Part shown: in pieces, positions 1 to 8,558 of the stretch
How positions within the stretch are numbered: position 1 is the first letter of the stretch
How the letters are laid out: the number at the start of each line of letters is the position of its first letter
NCBI GenBank assembly: GCA_016715905.1
Contig: JADJXI010000020.1
Coordinates: forward strand, 310,001-374,000
DNA length: 64,000 bases
Direction of reading: 5' to 3'
Origin: Sphingobacteriaceae bacterium
GTDB taxonomy: Bacteria > Bacteroidota > Bacteroidia > B-17B0 > Aurantibacillaceae
Notes under the pieces: model-generated
Database searches by the model: none
What the model saw: only the letters and a program-made list of their open reading frames with translations
What the model was told of the DNA's origin: nothing
Position numbers and translations under genes: made by a program

Positions 1-680
1 TTGCGGCACCGGTATTACCAAATCCGGTTATGATATTTACTACTCCCGGAGGTAATCCGCTTTCTTCTATAATCTCTGCAAGTTTTAATGCAGTGAGAGG
101 AGTTGATTCGGCTGGTTTTAAAACCAAAGTATTTCCGGCTGCTAAAGCTGGAGCAATTTTCCAGGCCGCCATTAATAATGGAAAATTCCAAGGAATAATT
201 TGTGCAGCAACGCCAATTGATTTTGGTTTTTTGCCCGGAAATGCATAATCCAACTTATCGGCCCAGCCGGCGTAATAGAAAAAATGATTGGCTGCAGTGG
301 GGATATCAAAATCTCTGCTTTCGCGAATAGGTTTGCCTCCATTCATACTTTCAATAACAGCTAATTCACGCGATCTCTCTTGAATAATTCTGGCTATTCG
401 GTAAATATATTTTCCGCGATCTGCTCCCGACATTTTTTTCCAAACTGTGTCGTAAGCTTTTCGAGCGGCTGCCACTGCAAGATGTACATCCTTCTCATTG
501 GCCTCGGCTACGCTACTTATTTTTTCTTCGGTTGCGGGATTAATAGTGTCGTAATATTTGCCACTTGATGGTTTCACCCATTTGCCATTAATAAATAAAT
601 CATAACGATTTTTTATTTGAATATGTTCTTTGGATTCAGGGGCAGGGGCGTAGGCCCAGTTAAAATCTTGACTTGTCATG
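1..680 (-). CDS. Aldehyde dehydrogenase, N-terminal part (cut by window edge)
   Basis: Reading the minus strand from the ATG at 678-680 gives about 226 residues of an NAD(P)-dependent aldehyde dehydrogenase; the catalytic half lies outside the window. Visible family features are the N-terminal FINGKWV segment, a TINPATEE stretch, the PWNFPL motif and the LKPAESTPLTAL cofactor-binding segment near residues 190-205. This pattern fits class 1/2-type enzymes that oxidise small or medium aldehydes to acids in the cytoplasm. The gene follows deoC on the same strand after about 24 bases, so the two are probably co-transcribed. Because DeoC releases acetaldehyde, an acetaldehyde-oxidising role is a reasonable inference, but substrate specificity cannot be read from this half. 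Family assignment is secure; the substrate is not. Confidence 0.93.
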
Positions 681-704
681 CTGAGTTTTAAATTTCAAAT
701 GCTA

Positions 705-1562
705 TTAATCAATGCTTATGTAATCTTTACTATAGTAAACTCCGTATTTTTCTTTACCTAGCTGTAATAATATATCGTTGGCTAATGAACTAGCTCCAAA
801 GCGAAACCATTGGTTAGTCATCCACTTTGGTCCTAAAGTTTCATACAGCATAACCAAATATTGCAGTGCGTTTTTTGCAGTTGAGATTCCACCCGCTGGT
901 TTCATGCCAACCATTTTTCCGGTTTTCAAATAATGATCCTTAATAGCTTCCAGCATCACCAAAGTTACGGGCATGGTAGCTGCAGGTTGAATTTTACCGG
1001 TGGAAGTTTTTATAAAATCTGCACCGGCATGTATGGCAATGTCACTGGCTTTTCTAATATTATCAAGCGTGCTTAATTCTCCGGTTTCTAATATTACTTT
1101 TAATCGGGCAGAGCCACAGGCCTCTTTTATTGCGCTTATTTCATCTCCAACAAAATCATAATTTCCTTTTAAAAACTCTCCTCGGCTTATCACCATGTCC
1201 ACTTCATCAGCTCCCTCAGCCACGGCATATTTTGTATCGGCAATTTTAATTTCAGGTGTTGAGTTTCCACTAGGGAAAGCGGTAGCAACCGATGCCACTT
1301 TAACCGGACTATTTTTTAAAATTAATTTTGCGGTTTTAACATGAGTGGGATAAACGCATACGGCCGCAACGGGGGGCAAATCAGGAATGGTTTCAAATAA
1401 ATGTAAAGCTTTCTGACACATTTGTTTCACTTTACCTTCCGTATCTTTTCCTTCTAAGGTGGTTAAGTCAATCATGTTCAGAGCAAGTTTTAATCCGGAA
1501 AGCTTAGTGTCCTTTTTAAGACTTCTGCAATTGAAGCGTGCCACACGTTCCTCAATTCCCAC
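705..1562 (-). CDS. deoC: Deoxyribose-phosphate aldolase
   Basis: Class I aldolase that splits 2-deoxyribose-5-phosphate into glyceraldehyde-3-phosphate and acetaldehyde in deoxynucleoside catabolism. The 285 residues match the longer DeoC subfamily: IDLTTLEGKDT near residue 33, an AVCVYP segment around 87-92, a VILETGEL strand and the FIKTSTGK motif carrying the Schiff-base lysine, then KPAGGIST for the phosphate site. The first canonical start is the GTG at 1560-1562. However, the frame stays open for 17 more codons upstream to a TAA at 1614-1616, and these codons encode a segment ending in IDQ that reads like the family N-terminus. The true start may therefore be a rare ATT at 1605-1607. 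It is followed on the same strand by an aldehyde dehydrogenase. Confidence 0.95.
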   Translation of the reverse strand: MGIEERVARFNCRSLKKDTKLSGLKLALNMIDLTTLEGKDTEGKVKQMCQKALHLFETIPDLPPVAAVCVYPTHVKTAKLILKNSPVKVASVATAFPSGNSTPEIKIADTKYAVAEGADEVDMVISRGEFLKGNYDFVGDEISAIKEACGSARLKVILETGELSTLDNIRKASDIAIHAGADFIKTSTGKIQPAATMPVTLVMLEAIKDHYLKTGKMVGMKPAGGISTAKNALQYLVMLYETLGPKWMTNQWFRFGASSLANDILLQLGKEKYGVYYSKDYISID

Positions 1563-1712
1563 CTGATCAATAGCAGGACTTTTATCAATATATGAATTTG
1601 TTTTAATTATGATTTAAAGATACTTAAAATAGTGAAATCGAAAATAGACTACTTTAAGTTTTTTTAGTAATTGTTAGGCTCCCATCTTTTAAATTAAGCT
1701 TACATTTAAACA

Positions 1713-2954
1713 TTGTTTATTTTTTGTAAACCTATATCTACCAAAAAGAGATTTCAACCGAATCGCAAGTTAAATGATACCTGCAGTTTTACTCTTTTTG
1801 ACAGTGCCGATAATATAAAAGGAGAAGATTGGGATGAAATATTAAAGGGTCGTAATCTATTTTTAGACAGAGCGTACTTAAAAATAATTGAGCAATGTAG
1901 TCATAGTCTTTTAAAGCCCCGGTACTTATTGATTTATCTAAAGGGTAAACCATGCGCTATTTTTTATTTTCAGGTTGTAGATTTTAAAGCTGGAGTTTTC
2001 AAAAATTTGTTTGATAGCGACAGTGATATTTCAAATCATTCACTTTTTAAAAATTACATTGAAGCTAATAAAGAAGAAACCTTGTTACGCCTATTTACCG
2101 TTGGAAACAATTTAATTAGCGGGCAGCATGGTTTTATGTTTGATGATTCTGTTACTCAAAGAAAAGGAATTGAATTATTAAAAGGAATTACCGATTTAAT
2201 AGCTAGAGAAGAAAAAATGCGAAGCGGAATTTCTTCTATACTCATCAAAGATTTTGAAAATAAACTCCCTTATGAGAAATTACTAAACGATGAAAATTAT
2301 ATTCGATTTAGTGTAGAACCCAATTTGATTATCGATTTAAAAAAAGAGATGAACGATTTGGAATCGTATATTGGACAATTCTCCAAAAAATACCGAAATA
2401 GGGCAAAGACTATATTAAAAACCGGCGAGGTACTTGAGAAAAGAGAATTAAGTTTAAAGGAAGTGTGTTTGCATGAAAAAGAAATTTATAATTTGTACTC
2501 TCAGGTTTTTGAACATGCAAAATTTAAGCTATTGAAGCTGCCTTTAAATTATTTTTCTGAAGTTAAAAAGCAGTACTCTGACTTTTTCCACATTGTTGGA
2601 TTTTTCCATAACGAACAATTAATTGCCTTTACGAGTTTTTTTAATCTAAGCGATAAAACATTAGAAGCCCATTATATTGGATTTGATTACGAACACAATA
2701 AAAATTTGGAGTTGTATCAGAATATATTGTATGAGAACATTAAACAAGGAATTAAATACAATTGTTCGCAGGTAAATTTAGGGAGAACAGCTGCGGAAAT
2801 TAAAACTACCGTAGGGGCCAAGCCGGTTGAATTGCTCTGTTATGCTAAACCGCAAAACACCATATCCCGTATGCTAATGAAAACCTTGGTGAGCTTTTTA
2901 CAACCGGGTGATTGGACACCCAGAAATCCGTACAAAGAAACAGTTAACGGCTAA
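1713..2954 (+). CDS. GNAT/FemAB-like N-acyltransferase superfamily protein
   Basis: A 413-residue soluble protein without signal peptide or membrane segment. The central and C-terminal parts resemble the GNAT-like fold of predicted N-acyltransferases related to FemAB/BioF2-type proteins: a YRNRAKTIL basic segment near residue 228, an IAFTSFF strand, a HYIGFDYEHNK strand-loop, and a VNLGRTAAEIK segment near 350 followed by GAKPVELLCYA. Members transfer acyl or aminoacyl groups to lipids, peptidoglycan or small molecules; the substrate here is unknown. The first usable start after an in-frame TAA is TTG at 1713, with no ATG nearby, so the N-terminus is uncertain. Its stop overlaps the end of the convergent nadC by 11 bases, leaving no room for a terminator between them. 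Confidence 0.6.
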   Translation: MFIFCKPISTKKRFQPNRKLNDTCSFTLFDSADNIKGEDWDEILKGRNLFLDRAYLKIIEQCSHSLLKPRYLLIYLKGKPCAIFYFQVVDFKAGVFKNLFDSDSDISNHSLFKNYIEANKEETLLRLFTVGNNLISGQHGFMFDDSVTQRKGIELLKGITDLIAREEKMRSGISSILIKDFENKLPYEKLLNDENYIRFSVEPNLIIDLKKEMNDLESYIGQFSKKYRNRAKTILKTGEVLEKRELSLKEVCLHEKEIYNLYSQVFEHAKFKLLKLPLNYFSEVKKQYSDFFHIVGFFHNEQLIAFTSFFNLSDKTLEAHYIGFDYEHNKNLELYQNILYENIKQGIKYNCSQVNLGRTAAEIKTTVGAKPVELLCYAKPQNTISRMLMKTLVSFLQPGDWTPRNPYKETVNG

Positions 2955-3816
2955 TAGTTTTCAAACTAAGATCTAAACTTTTTACATGGTGTGTTAATGC
3001 CCCAATAGATATAAAATCAACTCCGCACAAAGCATAGTTGCGGATATTTTTTTCAGTAATTCCTCCTGATGATTCGGTTTCAAAGCGTTTATTTATTAAT
3101 TGAACAGCCGTTTTAGTTTGTACGGGAGTAAAATTATCTAGCATAATACGGTGAACCTTGCCGTGTTTTAAAATTTCTTTTACATCTGCAATACTTCTAG
3201 CTTCTATTTCAATTTTTAACTTCAAATTTTTCTTATTTAAGTACTTATTTACCGAATCAATTGCGTTGGTTATACCACCACAAAAATCGATATGATTGTC
3301 TTTAATTAAAATCATATCATATAAACCAAAACGATGATTAGCTCCTCCGCCACAAACCACTGCCCATTTTTCAAAGAATCTGAAATTTGGTGTTGTTTTG
3401 CGAGTATCTATAACGCGAGTAGATGTTCCGGTACAAAGATTTTGCAACATTTTGGTTTTAGTTGCTATTCCACTCATGCGCTGCATGATGTTTAGAATTA
3501 ATCTTTCGGTACTTAGTAGCGTTCGGGTATTTCCTGAAACCCTAAAGGCAATTTGTCCTTTTTTTACCGACTCACCATCATTTATAATTTTTTTAAATGA
3601 AATTTTTGGATCAATGATTGCGTATATTTTTTTTGCCGCCTCAACACCGGCCAACACGCCATCTTCCTTTATTTTAAGTTCCATTTTACCTTTTCGCTTT
3701 TTGGGTAGTGTGGCTAAAGCAGTGTGGTCGCCATCTTGTATATCTTCCTTTAAAGCAAGCGTTACAAAATGTTGAAGGTCGAAATGTTTACGATGTAATT
3801 GTAGATAACTACTCAT
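2944..3816 (-). CDS. nadC: Nicotinate-nucleotide pyrophosphorylase (carboxylating)
   Basis: Quinolinate phosphoribosyltransferase of de novo NAD synthesis; it converts quinolinate and PRPP to nicotinate mononucleotide, CO2 and pyrophosphate. The 290 residues carry the usual signature set: EDIQDGDHT at the N-terminus, LNIMQRMSGIAT around 108-119, the RVIDTRKTTPNFR active-site stretch, GGGANHRFGLYDMILIKDNHI, EIEAR, and IMLDNF near the C-terminal barrel strands. Length is normal for the family. It overlaps the upstream DUF4783 gene by 8 bases (3809-3816), so translation is probably coupled. The association of nadC with a DUF4783 gene is common in this phylum. Confidence 0.97.
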   Translation of the reverse strand: MSSYLQLHRKHFDLQHFVTLALKEDIQDGDHTALATLPKKRKGKMELKIKEDGVLAGVEAAKKIYAIIDPKISFKKIINDGESVKKGQIAFRVSGNTRTLLSTERLILNIMQRMSGIATKTKMLQNLCTGTSTRVIDTRKTTPNFRFFEKWAVVCGGGANHRFGLYDMILIKDNHIDFCGGITNAIDSVNKYLNKKNLKLKIEIEARSIADVKEILKHGKVHRIMLDNFTPVQTKTAVQLINKRFETESSGGITEKNIRNYALCGVDFISIGALTHHVKSLDLSLKTISR

Positions 3817-4186
3817 TATAAGGCTCTATGCGTAATTGGGTAATGAGATTTCGTTTGATTAAAATGGAAATTTTAAACTTTCCGTTTGAAGTGTCTAAAA
3901 TTCCCGTAATATATTGTGCGCTACTGTTAACACTATTACCGCTTTGACTGGAAGTATAAGACTTTACACTGTGTTTACTGAAAAAATAATTTAAGTTAGC
4001 TTCTGCTTGTGATTTACTTAATACATCTTCCTGATTGATAATTTTAATTGAGATTTTTTCATCAAAATATTTAACCAACTCAGAAGATTTGCCTGATTTT
4101 ATTGCAGCAACAATCTCTTCACTAATATCAGTTGGGGATAAAAGTATGGTAAAGAAAAGATAAAGTATATATAAACTTGTTTTCAA
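3809..4186 (-). CDS. Secreted DUF4783 family protein
   Basis: A 125-residue protein with an N-terminal hydrophobic signal segment (residues 1-20) and a small alpha+beta domain resembling the NTF2-like DUF4783 family, common in Bacteroidota. Visible features are EEIVAAIKSGKSSELVKYFD near residues 23-42, an NYFFSKH helix end, and a C-terminal KISILIKRNLITQLRIE strand pair. It probably acts in the periplasm; no catalytic residues can be recognised and no function is assigned. It lies directly upstream of nadC and overlaps it by 8 bases, but nothing in the sequence shows a role in NAD metabolism. Confidence 0.75.
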   Translation of the reverse strand: MKTSLYILYLFFTILLSPTDISEEIVAAIKSGKSSELVKYFDEKISIKIINQEDVLSKSQAEANLNYFFSKHSVKSYTSSQSGNSVNSSAQYITGILDTSNGKFKISILIKRNLITQLRIEPYNE

Positions 4187-4274
4187 TGTAATATTACAAA
4201 GTTAATGAATTTTTTCGCACTTTTATGCCTAACAAGTTTACCCATAACCAATTCTTTAAGCATAATTCTAAGGA

Positions 4275-4748
4275 ATGAAAATTACCTTAATTCAAATCGA
4301 TAAAACGCAGGATTCTTATTTGGAAAGTGGGCTTGAAGTGTTTCATAAAAGGCTAAAAAATTATACCGTTTTTGAAGTAAAAACAATAAGTATGCCAAAA
4401 AATGTTAGGCAAAAGAGTTTTGAAGAGCAAAAAATTGAGGAAGGAAAAAAAATATTGCCCGAGTTAAGTAAAGATAATGTTGTGATTTTATTAGATGATA
4501 AAGGAGTAGAATATACCTCCGAAGGTTTTGCCGCATTTATTCAAAATAAACAAAATGCCTCAATTAAAAATTTAGTTTTTATTATTGGTGGGCCTTATGG
4601 ATTCAGCGAAGAAATTTATAAGCGGGCTAACTTTAAATTATCGCTTTCCAAATTAACATTTTCACATCAAATGATTCGTCTTTTCTTTGCCGAACAATTA
4701 TATAGGGCCTATACCATCATTGGAGGTGAAAAATACCATCACAAATAG
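4275..4748 (+). CDS. rlmH: 23S rRNA (pseudouridine1915-N3)-methyltransferase
   Basis: SPOUT-class enzyme that methylates N3 of pseudouridine 1915 in helix 69 of 23S rRNA on the assembled 70S ribosome. The 157-residue length is typical. The knot region is visible: VILLDDKG near residue 75, then the SAM-binding loop IIGGPYGFSEEIYKRA near 102-117, and the C-terminal SHQMIRLFFAEQLYRAY helix with the terminal YHHK that contacts RNA in this family. A short AAGGA precedes the ATG almost directly, too close for normal Shine-Dalgarno spacing. It stands alone, 131 bases upstream of dxs. Confidence 0.97.
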   Translation: MKITLIQIDKTQDSYLESGLEVFHKRLKNYTVFEVKTISMPKNVRQKSFEEQKIEEGKKILPELSKDNVVILLDDKGVEYTSEGFAAFIQNKQNASIKNLVFIIGGPYGFSEEIYKRANFKLSLSKLTFSHQMIRLFFAEQLYRAYTIIGGEKYHHK

Positions 4749-4866
4749 TCGTTAAAAAACGATAAAAATGAAGGCGAATGTAAATTAATGATTCGTTTCT
4801 TAAAAATAGCTAGTGTATCATAGCGCTCATTTCGCAAAATTTAACTGTTAAAAGACCAAAATAACT

Positions 4867-4874
4867 TATATTTG
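4867..4874 (+). promoter_or_regulatory. Bacteroidota -7 promoter element of dxs
   Basis: The octamer TATATTTG fits the phylum -7 consensus TAnnTTTG. It ends 5 bases before the dxs ATG at 4880, so the transcript would begin at or close to the start codon. No TTG stands at the expected -33 distance, which lowers confidence. Confidence 0.55.
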
Positions 4875-4879
4875 TAGCA

Positions 4880-6832
4880 ATGAAAATTGTTAGCGGAACC
4901 GGCTTTATTCCCGGAGAATTATTAGCCCAAATTAACTCACCAAAAGATTTAAAAAAACTTAAGGAAGATCAGTTAATTCAGTTGTCAAACGAATTGCGAC
5001 AGTACATTGTTGATTTGGTTTCGGTAAAGGGAGGTCACTTTGGTGCTTCTTTAGGCGTAGTTGAGTTAACGGTTGCTTTGCACTATGTTTTTAATACACC
5101 CGTTGATCAATTGGTTTGGGATGTGGGCCATCAAGCCTACGGTCATAAAATTTTAACCGGCCGAAGAGATATTTTTCATACTAACCGAGTTTATAAAGGA
5201 ATCAGCGGTTTTCCAAAACGAAGCGAAAGTGAATATGATACATTTGGTGTAGGGCATTCTTCTACGTCAATCAGTGCTGCATTAGGCATGGCAGTAGCCA
5301 GTAAATACGAAAATGATAAAAACAAACAACACATCGCAGTAATTGGTGATGGCTCAATGACAGCGGGTTTGGCCTTTGAAGGTTTAAATCATGCAGGTGT
5401 AGAAAATGCAAATTTATTGGTGATTTTAAATGATAATTGCATGAGTATTGATCCCAATGTTGGAGCCCTTCGAGAATATTTAACCGACATCACTACTTCA
5501 CACACTTACAACAAAGCGAAAGATAAAGTTTGGGAATTGTTAGGTAAAATCAGCAAATTTGGACCAAACGCTCAGGAAATTGCCAGTAAAGTTGAAAATT
5601 CAATTAAAACCGGTTTACTAAAACAATCTAATTTATTTGAAGCTTTAAATTTGAGATATTTCGGACCGGTTGATGGGCATGATGTGGTTCGATTATCTAA
5701 AGTGCTTGCCGATTTGAAAGATATTCCCGGCCCCAAATTATTACACGTGCTTACTAAAAAAGGGAAAGGTTATAAGTACAGTGAAGAGGGTAATGAAACA
5801 ATTTGGCACTCACCCGGATTATTTAATAAAGATACCGGCGAAATAATTAAGGTAGTTCCTAAAAGTCCGCAACCACCAAAATACCAAGATGTGTTTGGAC
5901 ATACCATTGTGGAATTAGCGGAAAAGAATAAAAAAATATTTGGTATCACTCCGGCAATGCCATCCGGTTGTTCTTTAAACATCATGATGAAAGTGATGCC
6001 TGAAAGAGCCATTGATGTGGGAATTGCGGAACAGCATGCAGTTACTTTTAGTGCAGGGTTAGCTACGCAGGGCATGGTTCCTTTTTGTAATATTTATTCT
6101 TCATTCATGCAACGCGCCTATGATCAGGTTATACATGATGTGGCTTTACAAAATTTAAAAGTAATTTTTTGTTTAGATAGAGGTGGATTGGCAGGGGCAG
6201 ACGGACCAACACATCACGGTGCTTTTGATTTGGCTTATTTCAGATGTATTCCTAATATGATTGTGAGTGCGCCAATGGATGAAGAAGAATTAAGAAATTT
6301 AATGTTTACCGCACAGTTGGATGAGGTTAACGGGCCATTTAGCATAAGATACCCAAGAGGTAATGGTGTGATGGTGGATTGGAAAAAGCCATTTAAAAAA
6401 ATCACCATCGGGAAAGGAAGAAAAATTAAAGAAGGTAAAGATATTGCGGTATTGTCTATTGGTCATGCCGGTAATTTGGTTACAAAAGCTATTGATTTAA
6501 TAGGCGATGATTTAAATGTAGCTCATTACGACATGCGATTTGTGAAACCTATTGATGAGGATTTATTGCACGAAGTTTTTTCTAAATTTAATAAAGTTAT
6601 CACAATTGAAGATGGAAGTATTATGGGAGGAATGGGATCTGCGGTGTTGGAATTTATGGCCGATCATAATTATTCAGCAGAAGTAACCCGTTTAGGAATT
6701 CCGGATAAGTGGATTGAGCACGGAGAGCAATCGGAATTGTATGATGAGTGTGGTTTTTCTCCAGAAAAAATTAAAGAATCTATTCTTAAAAAAGTAAAAC
6801 AAAAAAAAGAACCAAAAATTAAGAGAGCTTAA
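4880..6832 (+). CDS. dxs: 1-deoxy-D-xylulose-5-phosphate synthase
   Basis: Thiamine-diphosphate enzyme that condenses pyruvate and glyceraldehyde-3-phosphate, the first step of the MEP isoprenoid pathway. The 650 residues show the transketolase-like order: VWDVGHQAYGHK near 80, GVGHSSTSISAALG near 124, the ThDP/Mg motif beginning GDGSMTAG near 157 and closing at NDN near 186, the catalytic Glu in AEQHAV near 381, DRGGLAGADGPTHHG near 434, and the C-terminal transketolase domain. The ATG at 4880 follows a -7 element by five bases. The next two genes start 5 and 10 bases after the preceding stops, so dxs, the SRPBCC gene and clpX are probably one transcript. The last 15 residues are Lys/Glu-rich. 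Confidence 0.98.
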   Translation: MKIVSGTGFIPGELLAQINSPKDLKKLKEDQLIQLSNELRQYIVDLVSVKGGHFGASLGVVELTVALHYVFNTPVDQLVWDVGHQAYGHKILTGRRDIFHTNRVYKGISGFPKRSESEYDTFGVGHSSTSISAALGMAVASKYENDKNKQHIAVIGDGSMTAGLAFEGLNHAGVENANLLVILNDNCMSIDPNVGALREYLTDITTSHTYNKAKDKVWELLGKISKFGPNAQEIASKVENSIKTGLLKQSNLFEALNLRYFGPVDGHDVVRLSKVLADLKDIPGPKLLHVLTKKGKGYKYSEEGNETIWHSPGLFNKDTGEIIKVVPKSPQPPKYQDVFGHTIVELAEKNKKIFGITPAMPSGCSLNIMMKVMPERAIDVGIAEQHAVTFSAGLATQGMVPFCNIYSSFMQRAYDQVIHDVALQNLKVIFCLDRGGLAGADGPTHHGAFDLAYFRCIPNMIVSAPMDEEELRNLMFTAQLDEVNGPFSIRYPRGNGVMVDWKKPFKKITIGKGRKIKEGKDIAVLSIGHAGNLVTKAIDLIGDDLNVAHYDMRFVKPIDEDLLHEVFSKFNKVITIEDGSIMGGMGSAVLEFMADHNYSAEVTRLGIPDKWIEHGEQSELYDECGFSPEKIKESILKKVKQKKEPKIKRA

Positions 6833-6837
6833 TAAAA

Positions 6838-7230
6838 ATGGAAAAATTTAAAATTACCGTTAAATTAAATTGTACGGCTAAAGAAGTGTTTAAAGGTTGG
6901 CTGGATAATAAAATACATTCAGAATTTACCGGCGGAGCCAAGGCTAAAATCAGTACGTCGGAGGGAGGAAATTTTACCGCGTGGGATGGATATATTAGCG
7001 GACAAAACGTAGAAATATTTCCGCACAAAAAAATTGTACAGAAATGGCGCACTACCGAATTTGATGAGTCGGATGCTGATTCCTTATTAGAAATAAATTT
7101 TACACAGAAAGATGATCATACTTTAGTGGCTCTTACACATAGCAATATTCCGGATGGACAAGGAGAGCAATATAAAAAGGGTTGGAAAGAACATTACTTT
7201 AATTACATGAAAAAGTATTTCGAAAATTAA
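6838..7230 (+). CDS. SRPBCC (AHSA1/START-like) domain protein
   Basis: A 130-residue protein consisting of one helix-grip SRPBCC fold, the family also called activator of Hsp90 ATPase homolog 1-like (AHSA1). Characteristic segments are KEVFKGWLDNKIHSEFTGG near the start, the GGNFTAWDGYISG hairpin, KIVQKWRTTEF, and the C-terminal GWKEHYFNYMKKYF helix. Such proteins bind hydrophobic ligands or act as cochaperone-like factors; the ligand is unknown here. It starts 5 bases after dxs and ends 10 bases before clpX. Co-transcription with clpX suggests, without proving, a link to protein homeostasis. Confidence 0.8.
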   Translation: MEKFKITVKLNCTAKEVFKGWLDNKIHSEFTGGAKAKISTSEGGNFTAWDGYISGQNVEIFPHKKIVQKWRTTEFDESDADSLLEINFTQKDDHTLVALTHSNIPDGQGEQYKKGWKEHYFNYMKKYFEN

Positions 7231-7240
7231 TTACAAATCC

Positions 7241-8485
7241 ATGGCAAAAGAAACGGCATTAAAATGTTCACTTTGTAATCGCGATAAAAAAGAAGTAAAA
7301 ATTCTTATTGCGGGTATTAATGGTCATGTTTGTGATAATTGTATCACCCAAGCCTATAATTTAATTAAGGAAGAAAATAATGGAGAGCAAAAACAACACA
7401 TTCAACAATCCTTAAATTTATTAAAGCCAAATGTCATTAAACAAAAATTGGATGAATATGTGATTGGACAGGATGATGCCAAAAAAGTATTAAGCGTTGC
7501 GGTTTACAATCACTTTAAAAGAATTGCTCATGCAGCTAAAGATAATAAAGAGGAAATTGAAATTGATAAAAGCAATTTAATTTTGGTTGGTGAAACCGGT
7601 ACCGGAAAAACATTATTGGCCAGAACCATTGCTAAACTTTTAAATGTTCCGTTTTGTATTGCTGATGCTACCGTATTAACCGAAGCCGGTTATGTGGGTG
7701 AAGATGTGGAAAGTATTTTAACGCGTTTATTACAAGCTGCAGATTATGACGTGACAGCTGCTGAAAAAGGAATTGTTTTTATTGATGAGGTAGATAAAAT
7801 TGCGCGTAAAAGTGATAACCCAAGTATTACCCGTGATGTTAGTGGTGAAGGTGTGCAACAAGCTATGCTAAAATTGTTGGAGGGAACCGTAGTAAATGTG
7901 CCCCCGCAAGGAGGAAGAAAACACCCCGATGCAAAAATGATTGCCGTGAACACTAAAAATATTTTATTCATCTGTGGCGGCGCTTTTGATGGAATAGAAA
8001 AGAAAATTGCAAACCGATTAAACACCAGAGCTGTAGGGTATAGTGCCAGCGTTAATCTGGAAAAAGTAGACAGAGCCAATCTTTTGCAATATATTTCGCC
8101 CCAGGATCTTAAAGCATTCGGACTTATTCCCGAATTAATAGGACGTCTTCCGGTATTAACATATTTAAAACCGCTGGATAAAGATGCTTTACGTCAAATA
8201 TTAACCGAACCTAAAAATGCTTTAATTAAACAATACATCCATTTATTTAAAATGGAAGGTACTGCATTGGAGTTTGAAGATGAAGTACTGAACCTTATTG
8301 TAGATAAAGCTATTGAATTTAAATTGGGAGCAAGAGGTTTACGTGGAATTTGCGAGGCGATTATGACCGACATTATGTATTCTTTGCCAAGTGATGAGAA
8401 ACAACCTAAAAAGTTTACAGTGACCTTAGATTATGCGCTGGATAAATTAAAATCAGCCAAGTTGAGTCATTTGCATGTGGCTTAA
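7241..8485 (+). CDS. clpX: ATP-dependent Clp protease ATP-binding subunit ClpX
   Basis: AAA+ unfoldase that recognises tagged substrates and threads them into ClpP. The 414 residues contain the N-terminal four-cysteine zinc-binding domain (two CxxC pairs, near residues 9-12 and 31-34), Walker A GETGTGKT near 118, pore loop GYVGED, Walker B IVFIDEVDK near 178, the arginine-finger region ELIGRLPVL and sensor 2 GARGLRGI. The loop equivalent to the ClpP-docking IGF motif of E. coli reads VGY here; I believe similar forms occur in other Bacteroidota. No clpP is adjacent, unlike in many bacteria; clpX instead follows the SRPBCC gene. It is convergent with the T9SS gene starting at 9773. Confidence 0.97.
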   Translation: MAKETALKCSLCNRDKKEVKILIAGINGHVCDNCITQAYNLIKEENNGEQKQHIQQSLNLLKPNVIKQKLDEYVIGQDDAKKVLSVAVYNHFKRIAHAAKDNKEEIEIDKSNLILVGETGTGKTLLARTIAKLLNVPFCIADATVLTEAGYVGEDVESILTRLLQAADYDVTAAEKGIVFIDEVDKIARKSDNPSITRDVSGEGVQQAMLKLLEGTVVNVPPQGGRKHPDAKMIAVNTKNILFICGGAFDGIEKKIANRLNTRAVGYSASVNLEKVDRANLLQYISPQDLKAFGLIPELIGRLPVLTYLKPLDKDALRQILTEPKNALIKQYIHLFKMEGTALEFEDEVLNLIVDKAIEFKLGARGLRGICEAIMTDIMYSLPSDEKQPKKFTVTLDYALDKLKSAKLSHLHVA

Positions 8486-8558
8486 ATAATAATTAATTCC
8501 GATTTCTCAATTCAACACCATTCAAAGTAATTGAACAATAATTCTACTTATTTTTAAA

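Noticed and set aside
8495..8550. Possible terminator between clpX and the convergent T9SS gene
   Set aside because: Only short TTCAA/TTGAA-type pairings without a stable stem or a T run.
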